The position numbers were made by a program, and so were the translations under genes. Shown piece by piece: positions 49,647-58,611 of a DNA stretch of 64,000 nt (its first letter is position 1; each line of letters begins with the position of its first letter). The stretch spans positions 1,447,247-1,511,246 of the forward strand of contig NZ_CP047080.1 in assembly GCF_030408595.1 (NCBI RefSeq), written 5' to 3'. The stretch is from Corynebacterium canis (GTDB lineage Bacteria > Actinomycetota > Actinomycetes > Mycobacteriales > Mycobacteriaceae). The notes below the pieces were generated by a model. It was not told the origin of the DNA, made no database searches, and saw only the letters and a list, made by a program, of their open reading frames with translations.

Positions 49647-49804
49647 AGGTTCGTGCCTTTCGTTATGCGGATAGTTAACGCTATTACTATAGAGGTAACT
49701 AAGGGGTTTCGTCGAGTAATCTTTACAATTTATCGGGTTTCAATGCACTTTTGGTAACGGGTGCGTGGAACTTGCGTCCCGTTTTACCTCGTAAGATAGA
49801 CCCC

Positions 49805-50791
49805 ATGACTGCGATGAACCGCGCTTTAAACCCCGCCCTCCTGGCGGCCCGAAGCGTGCGCCCGCGGCTGGCCAGTTGGGTCGTCGTGGACGGCATCGCG
49901 GAGACGATTATTGAAGACCAATGCTGCCTAGCGCTCGTGGTGGCAACGAGTTCCCCAAGCGGGGAGTGGCTGAAAATCATTGCCCGATCCGTGCTGGTCG
50001 AGCACCGCGACGCCGCGATCGCGGACATCCATATCGAGGCGGAACGCTCGATTCGCGCCATCGCATTGGTCCACGGCGCGATTGAGGTGTTTGTAACGCC
50101 GTATTCCAGCGCCGACGCGACAGTGGTGTGGAGATCCAAAAAGACCGCTGCGCCGCTCTCGTTGCACCTGCGCGCTTTCGCATCCCGCATGCTGCTGCAA
50201 ACCAAGGCAAATATGGCCCTAATGCTGATCAAACCGGCGATACGCGCCGCGCGTTCGCTGATGCAGCGCACCGCCACCGAGCAAACCATGAGCGATATTG
50301 CGAGTCGCTTGCCGCCGGTCAAGGTAGCCACCGACGCCTCGCTGAATACCTCAAGCAAGCAGGCTGCTATCGGTTGGGCCACCGACCACGGGGACTATGG
50401 GAGCGCATTGATCAAACGCGGGACCAAGATCCATGTCGCCGAATACGCTGCGCTGATCCGCGGCATCGAGCGCGTGCTCAAGCGGCACCCAGGGCGCAGG
50501 GTATTGGTGTATAGCGACTCCAAACCGGCGATCTATTTGCTAAAGCGGCGCGGTGTAAACCGGCAGGATATAGACACGTTATTGCAGATCGGTGTGATCC
50601 GGGTGGCGTGGGTTCGTGGCCATTGCGGGCACCCGCTCAATGAGGCGGCGCATCGCCTCGCCGTACATGCCCGGCGCAGCGTGGAATGGAAGATCCCCAC
50701 CGAGCACAGGGCGCAGGTGCAACGAAAGATTGTCGCCGAGTTGTGGGAACAGCTTGCGGGCGGCGGTGGTGCCGGGGTCGCGGCGTCGTAA
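49805..50791 (+). CDS. RNase H-domain protein with unknown N-terminal domain
   Basis: The 328-residue protein has an RNase H fold in residues ~172-292 with D177 (VATDAS), E213 (HVAEYAAL) and D238 (VYSDSK) as the metal-binding triad. The usual fourth acidic residue is replaced by H283 (RGHCGHPLNEAAHRLA). Residues 1-165 match nothing I recognise. TAAGAT (49792-49797) lies 7 nt before ATG 49805, so it is probably leaderless. It may cut RNA in RNA-DNA hybrids; the altered last position could change activity. Confidence 0.82.
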   Translation: MTAMNRALNPALLAARSVRPRLASWVVVDGIAETIIEDQCCLALVVATSSPSGEWLKIIARSVLVEHRDAAIADIHIEAERSIRAIALVHGAIEVFVTPYSSADATVVWRSKKTAAPLSLHLRAFASRMLLQTKANMALMLIKPAIRAARSLMQRTATEQTMSDIASRLPPVKVATDASLNTSSKQAAIGWATDHGDYGSALIKRGTKIHVAEYAALIRGIERVLKRHPGRRVLVYSDSKPAIYLLKRRGVNRQDIDTLLQIGVIRVAWVRGHCGHPLNEAAHRLAVHARRSVEWKIPTEHRAQVQRKIVAELWEQLAGGGGAGVAAS

Positions 50792-50823
50792 CGCAGATCG
50801 CCACCTTTTTCTATACTGGGCGC

Positions 50824-51432
50824 ATGTACTTTGATGAAAAAGCTTTTCAGTGGGACACGCCGCATGTGTTGGAACGCTCCGCAGTCCAAGCGCGATTGCT
50901 GCGCGAACATTGGGGCGAGCGCGACCTAGAAACCGCACTGGAGTTCGGCTGCGGGACGGGCACCGTCACGTATGCGTTGGGCGATTGCGCCGCGCGGTTT
51001 ATCGGATACGATACCTCCGAAAATATGTTGGAGGTCTACCGCAGCAAGGCGCCTTCCGAGCGCTATACCACCGTGAGTTCCCTCGCGGAAATACCCGCCG
51101 CTAGCTTGGACGTTGTGTTTACGTCGATGGTGCTGCACCACGTGGAAAACGTGCGGGAAACGCTGGCGACACTGGCGGAAAAACTGCGCCCAGGCGGGCT
51201 GCTCAGCGTGTTGGACCTCGATGCCGGCAGCGAATCCTTCCACCACGGCGTGGACGTACAAGTGTTCCATCACGGGTTTGCGCGGGAGGAATTCGCCAAA
51301 CTGCTGCAAGAGCTGGGCTTCACCGTGCTGAAGTTCGAAACCGCGTACGAGGGCGTTAAGGTGCGCGAAGACGGCACCGAAAACCCGTATCGGACGTTTC
51401 TTATCACCGCGGAAAAGGGTGCCGCGGCATAG
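50824..51432 (+). CDS. Class I SAM-dependent methyltransferase
   Basis: The 202-residue protein has the SAM-binding loop ALEFGCGTGTVTYAL (residues ~38-52), the acidic ribose contact in FIGYDTSENMLEV and the UbiE/Methyltransferase-11 type segment FTSMVLHHVENVRETL. TATACT (50812-50817) lies 6 nt before the ATG, suggesting leaderless transcription. The substrate is unknown. A hairpin follows the stop, separating it from the MoxR cluster. Confidence 0.88.
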   Translation: MYFDEKAFQWDTPHVLERSAVQARLLREHWGERDLETALEFGCGTGTVTYALGDCAARFIGYDTSENMLEVYRSKAPSERYTTVSSLAEIPAASLDVVFTSMVLHHVENVRETLATLAEKLRPGGLLSVLDLDAGSESFHHGVDVQVFHHGFAREEFAKLLQELGFTVLKFETAYEGVKVREDGTENPYRTFLITAEKGAAA

Positions 51433-51448
51433 GTTCAAGCCAAGGTTC

Positions 51449-51471
51449 GGGGGTGCTTTTCACACCCCTTT
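51449..51471 (+). terminator. Hairpin terminator after the methyltransferase gene
   Basis: GGGGGTG (51449-51455) pairs with CACCCC (51463-51468) over a 7 nt loop and is followed by TTT, 17 nt after the stop codon. This would end transcription before the moxR cluster promoter. Confidence 0.6.
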
Positions 51472-51509
51472 GCGCGGCGCATAAAACCGGTCTCAGGCTG
51501 CACGTTTTC

Positions 51510-51568
51510 TATAATTCGAATGCTTGGCTGAGAAATCACGGCGCGTTGTTTTGGGGCTCCGGTAGCTT
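51510..51568 (+). promoter_or_regulatory. Promoter region of the MoxR/VWA cluster
   Basis: Two -10 candidates occur: a perfect TATAAT at 51510-51515 without a clear -35 (start near 51522, ~55 nt leader), and TAGCTT at 51563-51568, 8 nt before GTG 51577, which would give a leaderless message. No ribosome-binding site precedes the GTG, favouring the second. The 144 bp gap upstream makes this the entry point of the cluster. Confidence 0.45.
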
Positions 51569-51576
51569 GAGTAATT

Positions 51577-52716
51577 GTGAATGACAACCAACAGATAGCC
51601 CTCCCCGAAGTCCGCTACGCCGATGAACTGGCGTTTCTCGCCGTGTATGACCAAGGCCCGAAGCCCCCGGGCTGGTTGCTCACCCCGCAATCCGTGGTCA
51701 ATTTCATTTGCGGCGCGGTGGGTTTACGCCTTACCCCCGCCAAGAAAAAACAACATCCAGAGCTGCCGCAGCGCATGGATATCACCCCCAAATTTATAGG
51801 CAATCAGGCGCTCATCGAACGCTGCGTGGTCACGCTTGCTGGCTCGCGGGCGCTGATGTTGGTTGGCGAGCCGGGCACGGCAAAGTCCATGCTTTCCGAA
51901 CTTTTATCCGCCGCGATTTGCGGCACTTCGGAGCTGACGGTGCAGGGGAGCGCGGGGACCACGGAGGACCAATTGCGCTACGGCTGGAACTACGCCATGC
52001 TGTTGGCGCAGGGCCCGAACGAGGCGGCGCTGGTGCCGTCGCCGGTGCTGCAGGCGATGGTCACCGGGAAGGTGGCGCGCATCGAGGAAATCACCCGCTG
52101 CCAGCCGGAAGTCCAGGATGCCATCGTGCCGATCCTGTCCGAGCGCCGCATGGCCATCCCCGAATTGGGCGAGCATAGCGTGCCGGCGATTCAGGGGTTC
52201 TGCGTGATCGCTACCGCGAACCTGCGCGATAAGGGGGTGAGCGAAATGAGCGCCGCTTTAAAGCGCCGTTTCAATTTCGAACATATTGACCCGATTGCGG
52301 ATCGCGACGCGGAGGTTGCGCTGGTAACAACGAAGACGAAGCAGGCGCTTGTGGACGCCGCCGCACCGGGCAGCGTCGACGAGGTAGTTGTGAACACATT
52401 GGTCACAATTTTCCGCGATTTGCGCAATGGCATCACCCCCGAGGGTTGGGCGGTGGAAAAGCCGGGCACGATCATGTCTACCGCAGAGGCCGTGGCCATC
52501 TCGTCTTCGATAGCGCTTTCGACTTCATATTTTCCGCAGGGCCCGAGCGCGCTGCAGCTGATCCCCGGCCATTTGCTGGGTGCGGTGCGCAAGGACGATG
52601 ATAAGGACGCCGGCCGCCTGCAGGCGTATTGGGATGCTGTGATCCGCCGCCGCACCCACGAAGACCACGCGGGGACGTGGCGCACATTGTGGGAGGCGCG
52701 CGAGGATGTTCGCTGA
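51577..52716 (+). CDS. MoxR-type AAA+ ATPase (YehL-like)
   Basis: The 379-residue AAA+ protein has Walker A GEPGTAKS (97-104), a Walker B-like KVARIEEITR (165-174) with Glu in place of the usual Asp, sensor-1 VIATANLRD (210-218) and an arginine finger in ALKRRF (228-232). The MoxR group pairs with VWA proteins to remodel or activate partners; this one resembles E. coli YehL. GTG 51577 is the likely start. The stop overlaps the DUF5682-VWA gene by 11 bp, so the two are translationally coupled. Confidence 0.9.
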   Translation: MNDNQQIALPEVRYADELAFLAVYDQGPKPPGWLLTPQSVVNFICGAVGLRLTPAKKKQHPELPQRMDITPKFIGNQALIERCVVTLAGSRALMLVGEPGTAKSMLSELLSAAICGTSELTVQGSAGTTEDQLRYGWNYAMLLAQGPNEAALVPSPVLQAMVTGKVARIEEITRCQPEVQDAIVPILSERRMAIPELGEHSVPAIQGFCVIATANLRDKGVSEMSAALKRRFNFEHIDPIADRDAEVALVTTKTKQALVDAAAPGSVDEVVVNTLVTIFRDLRNGITPEGWAVEKPGTIMSTAEAVAISSSIALSTSYFPQGPSALQLIPGHLLGAVRKDDDKDAGRLQAYWDAVIRRRTHEDHAGTWRTLWEAREDVR

Positions 52717-55700
52717 CCCCGAAGAGCTTCTCGACGCCCTGACCTCGGCCTCCCACACATTCTTCGGCGTTCGCCACCACTCACCGGCATGTGCTCGGGC
52801 GGTGATCGCGGCGGCTGAGGAGCTACAACCTCAAGCCATCGCGGTGGAATTTCCGGCGGATTTGGCGGAGGTGCTGCCGTGGTTATGGCATGCGGAGACC
52901 GTCGCGCCGGTGGCGGTGGCGGTATCCGATAAGGAGGTCGGGCCGATCGGAATGTCGCTGTACCCATTCGCGGACTTTTCGCCAGAGTTAGCGATTATCC
53001 GGTGGGCTGGGCAGCGCGGGATCCCCGTGCATTGCATTGATCTTCCCGTTGGGGCCCGGTATCAGGTTGTGCAAGACGAAGCCGGCGATGGCGCCAACCG
53101 TGATCTTGTTGATGTGAGCGAACTGGTGGGCCAGGAGGCGTGGGACACGCAGGTGGAGGCCCGCGCGATCGGGCAGGGGTGGCGCAATGTGCGCCGCGCC
53201 GCGTTGGCGGTGGGTATCGGCGCGCGGCTGGCGGAGCCGGGTCTGGATGCCTACACCGCCGCCCGCGAGGCGTATATGCGTTCGTGCCTTGCGGAAGTTC
53301 CCGAGGCTACCTTGGTTGTGGTCGGATCCTTCCACTGCCTCGGCCTGTTATCCGGCGAGGCCGCAGCGCCTGCGGCATTGCGTCCGATCGTGTCGTCGCT
53401 TGTGCGTTATAGCTTTGAGCAATTGGACTCCCGTTCCGGCTATGCCTCTGGTATTCGCGATCCCCAGTGGCAGCAGGGGATCTGGGCCTGCGAAACCGCC
53501 GACGAGGTCGTGGATTTCACGCGCGGGATCATCACCGATATCGCCCGTACGTGCCGCGCGGCCGGGGAGCCTGCGGGCACCGGCGAGGTCGCGGAGGCCT
53601 GCCGTTTTGCCGGTGATCTCGCTCGTATCCGCGCGCTTCCGGCACCGGGTCGGCGCGAATTGGTGGAGGCCATGACCAGCGTGTTTGCGCATGGCAACGT
53701 GACCGGCCGGGGGCGTGGGATCGCCGATGCCATGCGCGAGGTGCTCGTGGGCGATCGCTTTGGCGAACTACCCTCCGCAGCCCCGGTACCCGCGCTGGAG
53801 GCGCACACCCGTGCGGAGATGGAAAAGCTCGGATTGCCGTTCAAGGAACGCCAGGCGAGCGCGACCCGGCGGATCGACCCGTTTCAGGGCGGCAAGGATT
53901 TCGCCCGGCACCTGCTGCTGGCCCGCCTTGAGGTATTGGATATCAGCTATGTGCGGGAACGCACCAACGCCTCGAATCGCGGGCTAGAGGCGCGAAGCTA
54001 CACCGCCACCTGTTCGTTTAGCTCCAATACGGCGGCGGGCCTGGCGGCGGTGTCCCACGCCGGCGTCACGCTCGAACAGGTAATCAATACCGTGCTGGGT
54101 GCCAGGTTGGGCGCGCAAGTCGCGGCCGCGGGCGAACTAGATCCCCGCGTGGTGCTTGAGGTGCTGCAACACGCGGCCCGCACGGGTGCCAACGAGGTGC
54201 TGCTCGCGGCGGTCACGGCGCTGGAATCTCACGTCCTGCATCGCTTGGGGTTTACCGATGCCGTGCAGGTCATCGAAGTGCTGCTCGGCGTCGTCGGCAA
54301 CCGGGAACCCGCGGGGCGGCTGTTTAGCCAACACGTTTTGGCCAGGTGCCGGGCCGTGGCGGACCAATTGGGTTCGGTGGTAGTCCGCGAAATCCGCGGC
54401 ATCGCGGGTTCGGAGGACCCGGAGCACGCCCGGCTGCTCGGGCAGGTCGCCGGTTTGATCGGTACGCATCAAGTGAGCGTGGGCGCCGTCATGGAACAGG
54501 TGAAACGGGAAGGCTCACCATTGATGCAGGGCGCGGCCTATGCGGTTTTGGACGCCCTGGATCACGGCGAGGCCGACTACACACAAACCTCCGAATTTAT
54601 CGGCAGCTGGATCGACCAATGCGCGGCCGGTGCAACGCGCGCAAAGCTGCAATTGCGGCTCACGGGTTATCTTTGCGCATCCCGCGGCGTGTGGTGCGAT
54701 AGTCCCTGCATGGACGCCATTATCGAACGCGTGGCCGGGATCGAGGACGCCCATTTCGTGCAAGCGCTACCGGCGCTGCGCGGCGCTTTTGATACGGTGC
54801 CGGCCTCGGAGCGGGAACGCTTCTTGGACTACCTTCGCGATCGCGTGGGCGCGGTGGCGCGGACCGCCAGCATCGATCCCCGCCTGCTGGAGGCGAACGC
54901 GCGCATGGATGTCGCCGCGCGTGAGCGCTTAGCGGCGTTGGGGTTGGCGGATGTGTCGTTTACGCCCGCCATGCGGTGGCGGTTGATCCTCGGCGCAGAA
55001 CCGGAGCAACTCGATGCTCGCGGCGCGCAGATGGCCTCCGCCCTCGATGAATTGTATGGCGGGCCCGGGAAGGATGTCACCGGCGAGGCGGATGGCAGGG
55101 TCCGCCGGGGTGGCTCCGGGCCCAGCCAGGTCAGCGTGCGAAAATGGCGTGCGGAAATCGAAGCTTTGTTCGGCACGGACCATGTCCAAGAAATCTTTGG
55201 TGCGGCCGCCGAAAAGGGCCGCCCCGACGTGGTGACCTCCCTCGATGTGGACCAGGTGCGGCCCTCGATTGACCTGCTGACCACGGTGCTGAACCTCAAG
55301 GGCGCGCTGCCGGAATCTCGGTTGCGCCAGCTGCGCCCTTTGGTGGCCCGCATTGTTGAGGAGCTGTCCCGGGTGCTAGCCCAGGATCTGACCCCGGTGA
55401 TGTCCGGCTTTGCGCGTTCGCAGCCGACGCGTCGCAAGAGCGCGCGCTTGGATATGCCGCTCACCATCAGGCGCAACCTCAAACATGTTGTCGAGCTCGA
55501 CGGGCGCCCGCAAATCGTGCCTGTGGTGCCCATATTTCGCACCCCGGAGCAGCGCACCTCGCCGTGGCACGTTATCGTGCTTGTGGATGTTTCCGGCTCC
55601 ATGGAAGCTTCCACGGTGTACGCCGCCATGACCGCCGCGATCCTTACTGGTGTTCGAACCATGAAGGTGAGTTTTATTACCTTTGATACCAGCGTGATCG

Positions 55701-56056
55701 ACCTATCCGGGCTCGCCGGCGACCCCCTAGAGCTCCTTTTAGAGATCCGCGTAGGCGGCGGTACGGATATCGGGCAGGCGGTGCGTTACGCCGCAACCAA
55801 GGTAGAAAACCCCACCAAAACAGCGCTCATACTGGTGAGCGATTTCGAGGAATTCGGCTCGCTGGGCAAATTGCTTGGCGGCATTCGAAGCCTCGCGGAA
55901 TCGGGTGTAAAACTGATCGGCTGCGCGGCCCTAGACGATACCGGCCAAGCCGTGTATAACGTCGGTATCGCCGAGCAGGTTGCGGCGGCCGGCATGCGTG
56001 TGGCCAGCGTAACGCCGATGCAGCTCGCCCGTTGGGTCAAGGAGGCGCTTTCGTGA
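52706..56056 (+). CDS. DUF5682-VWA fusion protein (YehM plus YehP-like)
   Basis: The 1116-residue protein combines two modules that are separate genes in E. coli (yehM, 759 aa; yehP, 378 aa). Residues 1 to ~750 match DUF5682, with TFFGVRHHSPACA (18-30). From about 752 (MRWRLILGAEPEQLD, M756) a YehP-like region leads to a VWA domain with an intact MIDAS: D961-x-S963-x-S965 in VDVSGSMEAS, T1020 in GGGTDIG, D1046 in VSDFEE. The VWA part probably docks on the MoxR ATPase encoded upstream. An in-frame ATG at 54971 could in principle start a separate VWA chain, but no ribosome-binding site is evident. Confidence 0.87.
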   Translation: MFADPEELLDALTSASHTFFGVRHHSPACARAVIAAAEELQPQAIAVEFPADLAEVLPWLWHAETVAPVAVAVSDKEVGPIGMSLYPFADFSPELAIIRWAGQRGIPVHCIDLPVGARYQVVQDEAGDGANRDLVDVSELVGQEAWDTQVEARAIGQGWRNVRRAALAVGIGARLAEPGLDAYTAAREAYMRSCLAEVPEATLVVVGSFHCLGLLSGEAAAPAALRPIVSSLVRYSFEQLDSRSGYASGIRDPQWQQGIWACETADEVVDFTRGIITDIARTCRAAGEPAGTGEVAEACRFAGDLARIRALPAPGRRELVEAMTSVFAHGNVTGRGRGIADAMREVLVGDRFGELPSAAPVPALEAHTRAEMEKLGLPFKERQASATRRIDPFQGGKDFARHLLLARLEVLDISYVRERTNASNRGLEARSYTATCSFSSNTAAGLAAVSHAGVTLEQVINTVLGARLGAQVAAAGELDPRVVLEVLQHAARTGANEVLLAAVTALESHVLHRLGFTDAVQVIEVLLGVVGNREPAGRLFSQHVLARCRAVADQLGSVVVREIRGIAGSEDPEHARLLGQVAGLIGTHQVSVGAVMEQVKREGSPLMQGAAYAVLDALDHGEADYTQTSEFIGSWIDQCAAGATRAKLQLRLTGYLCASRGVWCDSPCMDAIIERVAGIEDAHFVQALPALRGAFDTVPASERERFLDYLRDRVGAVARTASIDPRLLEANARMDVAARERLAALGLADVSFTPAMRWRLILGAEPEQLDARGAQMASALDELYGGPGKDVTGEADGRVRRGGSGPSQVSVRKWRAEIEALFGTDHVQEIFGAAAEKGRPDVVTSLDVDQVRPSIDLLTTVLNLKGALPESRLRQLRPLVARIVEELSRVLAQDLTPVMSGFARSQPTRRKSARLDMPLTIRRNLKHVVELDGRPQIVPVVPIFRTPEQRTSPWHVIVLVDVSGSMEASTVYAAMTAAILTGVRTMKVSFITFDTSVIDLSGLAGDPLELLLEIRVGGGTDIGQAVRYAATKVENPTKTALILVSDFEEFGSLGKLLGGIRSLAESGVKLIGCAALDDTGQAVYNVGIAEQVAAAGMRVASVTPMQLARWVKEALS

Positions 56057-57663
56057 GCAATCCATTGCCACCATTGGATCCGGCGTTGAGCGCCGCCGCC
56101 TTAGCCGAGCTCGCACCGCGATTGTTAAAGCGCGCGGAAAAGCTCGCCGCCGATTCGGATACCTGGGAAGTTCACGCCGATAGCACAGCCGTGCGCATTA
56201 CCATTGGGCAGTCCACGGTGACGCTTACCGACGCCCTGACTTGTGACTGTTTGCTGTCACCCCGCTGCGCGCACATTGGGGCGGTATGTGTCGCCGCCCC
56301 AGTCGGCGAGGCAACGGTTGCCGCCGAACCGGCGGCATCGCCTCCCGAAACCCCAGCAGAAGATCCGAAATCAAATTCGAATTCCGAGGGGGCCGCGTGG
56401 GCAAAAGAGCTCCCCGCCCCGGCCGTTATTGCGGAGATCGTGGCAAGCGTCAATGGCATCCTGGCCGGGATCCTCGGCTATGGTCTGGGGCAGCTGAGCA
56501 TCCAGCAGCACACGGAATTATTGGCCTGCGTGCAACGCGCACGTGTGTGCGGTCTCCCGCGCCTCGAACGCGCCCTGACGGCGGTGGCCACGTGTTCGCA
56601 GCACATGCGAATGGGCCGTCCGATAGGCCGCCTCGATGCCACGATCGCCATTATGAGGTTGGCGTACCTGTGTCATTGCCTCGAACGCGATCCCGCAGAT
56701 AGGGAGGCCATTGGTCAGGCCCGTCGCGCGTACGCCACATTGGATGCGCAATCCGGTGTCGGCGCCGGGATGTTCACCCCGATCTACGCCGAGCCGATCG
56801 TGACGGCCTCCGGTTTCGCCGGGGTCAGTGTGGTGCTGATGACCTCCCAAGGCGGTTTCTATTCCGTGACCAAAACCCCGCCGGGCGATGCGGACGATAT
56901 CGCCGCGGTGTGGCACGGTCCGATTCGGCTGGGGGACCTGCATTGCAGCCACGCGCAACTCGCGCAGCGGGTGCTCATGGTCACCGGCGGCAAGGCGTCC
57001 TCGGATGGTCGCATCGGCTCCGGCAAGGGCGTGCGCGCCGCATTAGGCAAACCCGTCACCCTCGACATGGTCAAAGCGTTGCCGCTTGGCGACGGCCTGA
57101 TAATCCTCGAAGGCACCATGACGGCCATCACGTTCAAGGGCATGACCTTGCAATTCGCGGAGGATGTCCCGCCGACCACCTTGGGCTTTACGGCGGCCTC
57201 CCGCAAGGCCGAGCTCGCAAGTTTTGTCGAGGCGTGCCAGCGTTACCTCAGCAATGAGGTGCCCATGCCGTGCGCATGTTTGGTTCGCGACGGCACCGTG
57301 CTGTGCTTCTGGCCATTGGATACATCGTTCGAATTACCCGCGGAGTTTGGTGGCCGCGTGTTTCCCGGTCTCGGGCGCGTGCCGGCACCGGCGCTTGCAA
57401 ACACCTATGCGAATACGGTGGGTACCGCCGAGGGTGACGACGCCGCGCACCGCAGCGTGAGCGACGTCGTCAATCCTTGGCTCGCACGGGCCGCCCTCGG
57501 TGGGTATCAAATGGTGCTGCGGCGGCATCAAGAATTGCATCGCGATGCGGAGCACTTGGAATCTTTGGCCGCCCCGTTTGCCGCAACCTTATTGCGCAAT
57601 CTTTTGGATCAGCAGACGCCGCAGGCATGTCTTGCGCTGGCGCTATACGCGAATAAATTATAG
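56053..57663 (+). CDS. SWIM zinc-finger protein (YehQ-like)
   Basis: The 536-residue protein has a SWIM motif C64-x-C66-x5-C72-x-H74 (TCDCLLSPRCAHIG), which binds zinc and mediates DNA or protein contacts. A Pro/Glu/Ser-rich linker follows (about 90-115), then ~420 residues without a domain I recognise. GTG 56053 overlaps the previous stop, with GGAGGCG just upstream. The position after the MoxR and VWA genes matches E. coli yehQ. Its role in the system is unknown; target recognition is a reasonable guess. Confidence 0.85.
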   Translation: MSNPLPPLDPALSAAALAELAPRLLKRAEKLAADSDTWEVHADSTAVRITIGQSTVTLTDALTCDCLLSPRCAHIGAVCVAAPVGEATVAAEPAASPPETPAEDPKSNSNSEGAAWAKELPAPAVIAEIVASVNGILAGILGYGLGQLSIQQHTELLACVQRARVCGLPRLERALTAVATCSQHMRMGRPIGRLDATIAIMRLAYLCHCLERDPADREAIGQARRAYATLDAQSGVGAGMFTPIYAEPIVTASGFAGVSVVLMTSQGGFYSVTKTPPGDADDIAAVWHGPIRLGDLHCSHAQLAQRVLMVTGGKASSDGRIGSGKGVRAALGKPVTLDMVKALPLGDGLIILEGTMTAITFKGMTLQFAEDVPPTTLGFTAASRKAELASFVEACQRYLSNEVPMPCACLVRDGTVLCFWPLDTSFELPAEFGGRVFPGLGRVPAPALANTYANTVGTAEGDDAAHRSVSDVVNPWLARAALGGYQMVLRRHQELHRDAEHLESLAAPFAATLLRNLLDQQTPQACLALALYANKL

Positions 57664-57709
57664 CCACGAAACAAGTTGGCGTAACCGAAATACAAGGATG
57701 ACCACTTTT

Positions 57710-58576
57710 ATGGATACAACACAGCAGTGGATTGATGCTGGCGATTATAGTTTCAGGTTGGACGGCGAAACTATTATCGCCAGGAATGCGAAAGGTCGCG
57801 TGCTAAAAAGCATTCCGCCGAAGGCGCGGAAAACGGAGGTATTTCAGCGCATCGAAATGTTGCAAGCCTACCTGCAAAGCCACGAGGTGTTATGCGGGGA
57901 TACGGTGCGCGATTGGTTTTTGAAAGGGCTGCCCGTCCCGGTGGCGCTGGTCGCTGCGGTGTGGCCGGATCCGGCGTGGCAGCGGTGTTTAAAAAACCTC
58001 GTGGTATCGGTCGGCGATGATGTGATGGGGTTTCTGCGTTCCGCCACTGAGCAGGGGTTACAGCTGGTGGACCTGGACGGGGAAACCGTGGATATTGGTG
58101 CGGCACCAAGCAAGGTGCTGAGCATTCCGCACCCCGCGATCATGGAGGATATTGACCAGTGGCGGGAATTCGCCGTGGAGCTCGGCTTTACGCAGGGCAT
58201 TGACCAGCTCTTTCGTGATATCTACCGCAAACCCGGCGACAAGGATGGCCTGGAGGCTGCGGTGTCCAAATACGACGGTGCGATGTATAACCAGGCGGGC
58301 ACGCTGATCGGACGCAGCCGAGGTGCCGGGTTTCAAACCTCCGGTGATTCCATTTCGCTCACCGTATTGGAAAACGGCGTGGAAATCACCGCCATGTTGG
58401 GGATCGACGCTTGGTATTACGACGAAGAGGCGGCCCTGTACGAAGTGCAATTCGCCCGCGATGGTCACGTTATTTCTCCGGAACAGGTGGGCCCCATTGC
58501 CTGGTCTGAAGGCATTCGTATGTGCGAATTCGTATATGCCGGTCGCAGTATTTCCGAGCAACCAGAACAAGATTAA
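57710..58576 (+). CDS. DUF4132-like protein
   Basis: The 288-residue protein (ATG 57710, AAGGAT upstream) has a C-terminal half resembling DUF4132: LSIPHPAIMEDIDQWREFAV, then FTQGIDQLFRDIYRKPGD and beta-rich segments. DUF4132 occurs at the end of E. coli YehI/MolR-type proteins, encoded beside the yeh cluster. Here it is a short stand-alone gene. Residues 1-60 (AGDYSFRLDGETIIARNAKG) look like a small beta domain. The assignment is from memory of the motif and is moderate. It follows the SWIM gene by 46 bp. Confidence 0.6.
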   Translation: MDTTQQWIDAGDYSFRLDGETIIARNAKGRVLKSIPPKARKTEVFQRIEMLQAYLQSHEVLCGDTVRDWFLKGLPVPVALVAAVWPDPAWQRCLKNLVVSVGDDVMGFLRSATEQGLQLVDLDGETVDIGAAPSKVLSIPHPAIMEDIDQWREFAVELGFTQGIDQLFRDIYRKPGDKDGLEAAVSKYDGAMYNQAGTLIGRSRGAGFQTSGDSISLTVLENGVEITAMLGIDAWYYDEEAALYEVQFARDGHVISPEQVGPIAWSEGIRMCEFVYAGRSISEQPEQD

Positions 58577-58611
58577 TTACCGCTGAAGTTTACGTGGAGG
58601 AGTCTGACACA

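Noticed and set aside
54971..56056. Separate VWA gene starting at the internal ATG
   Set aside because: There is no stop codon or ribosome-binding site before it and the frame is continuous, so a fusion is the simpler reading.
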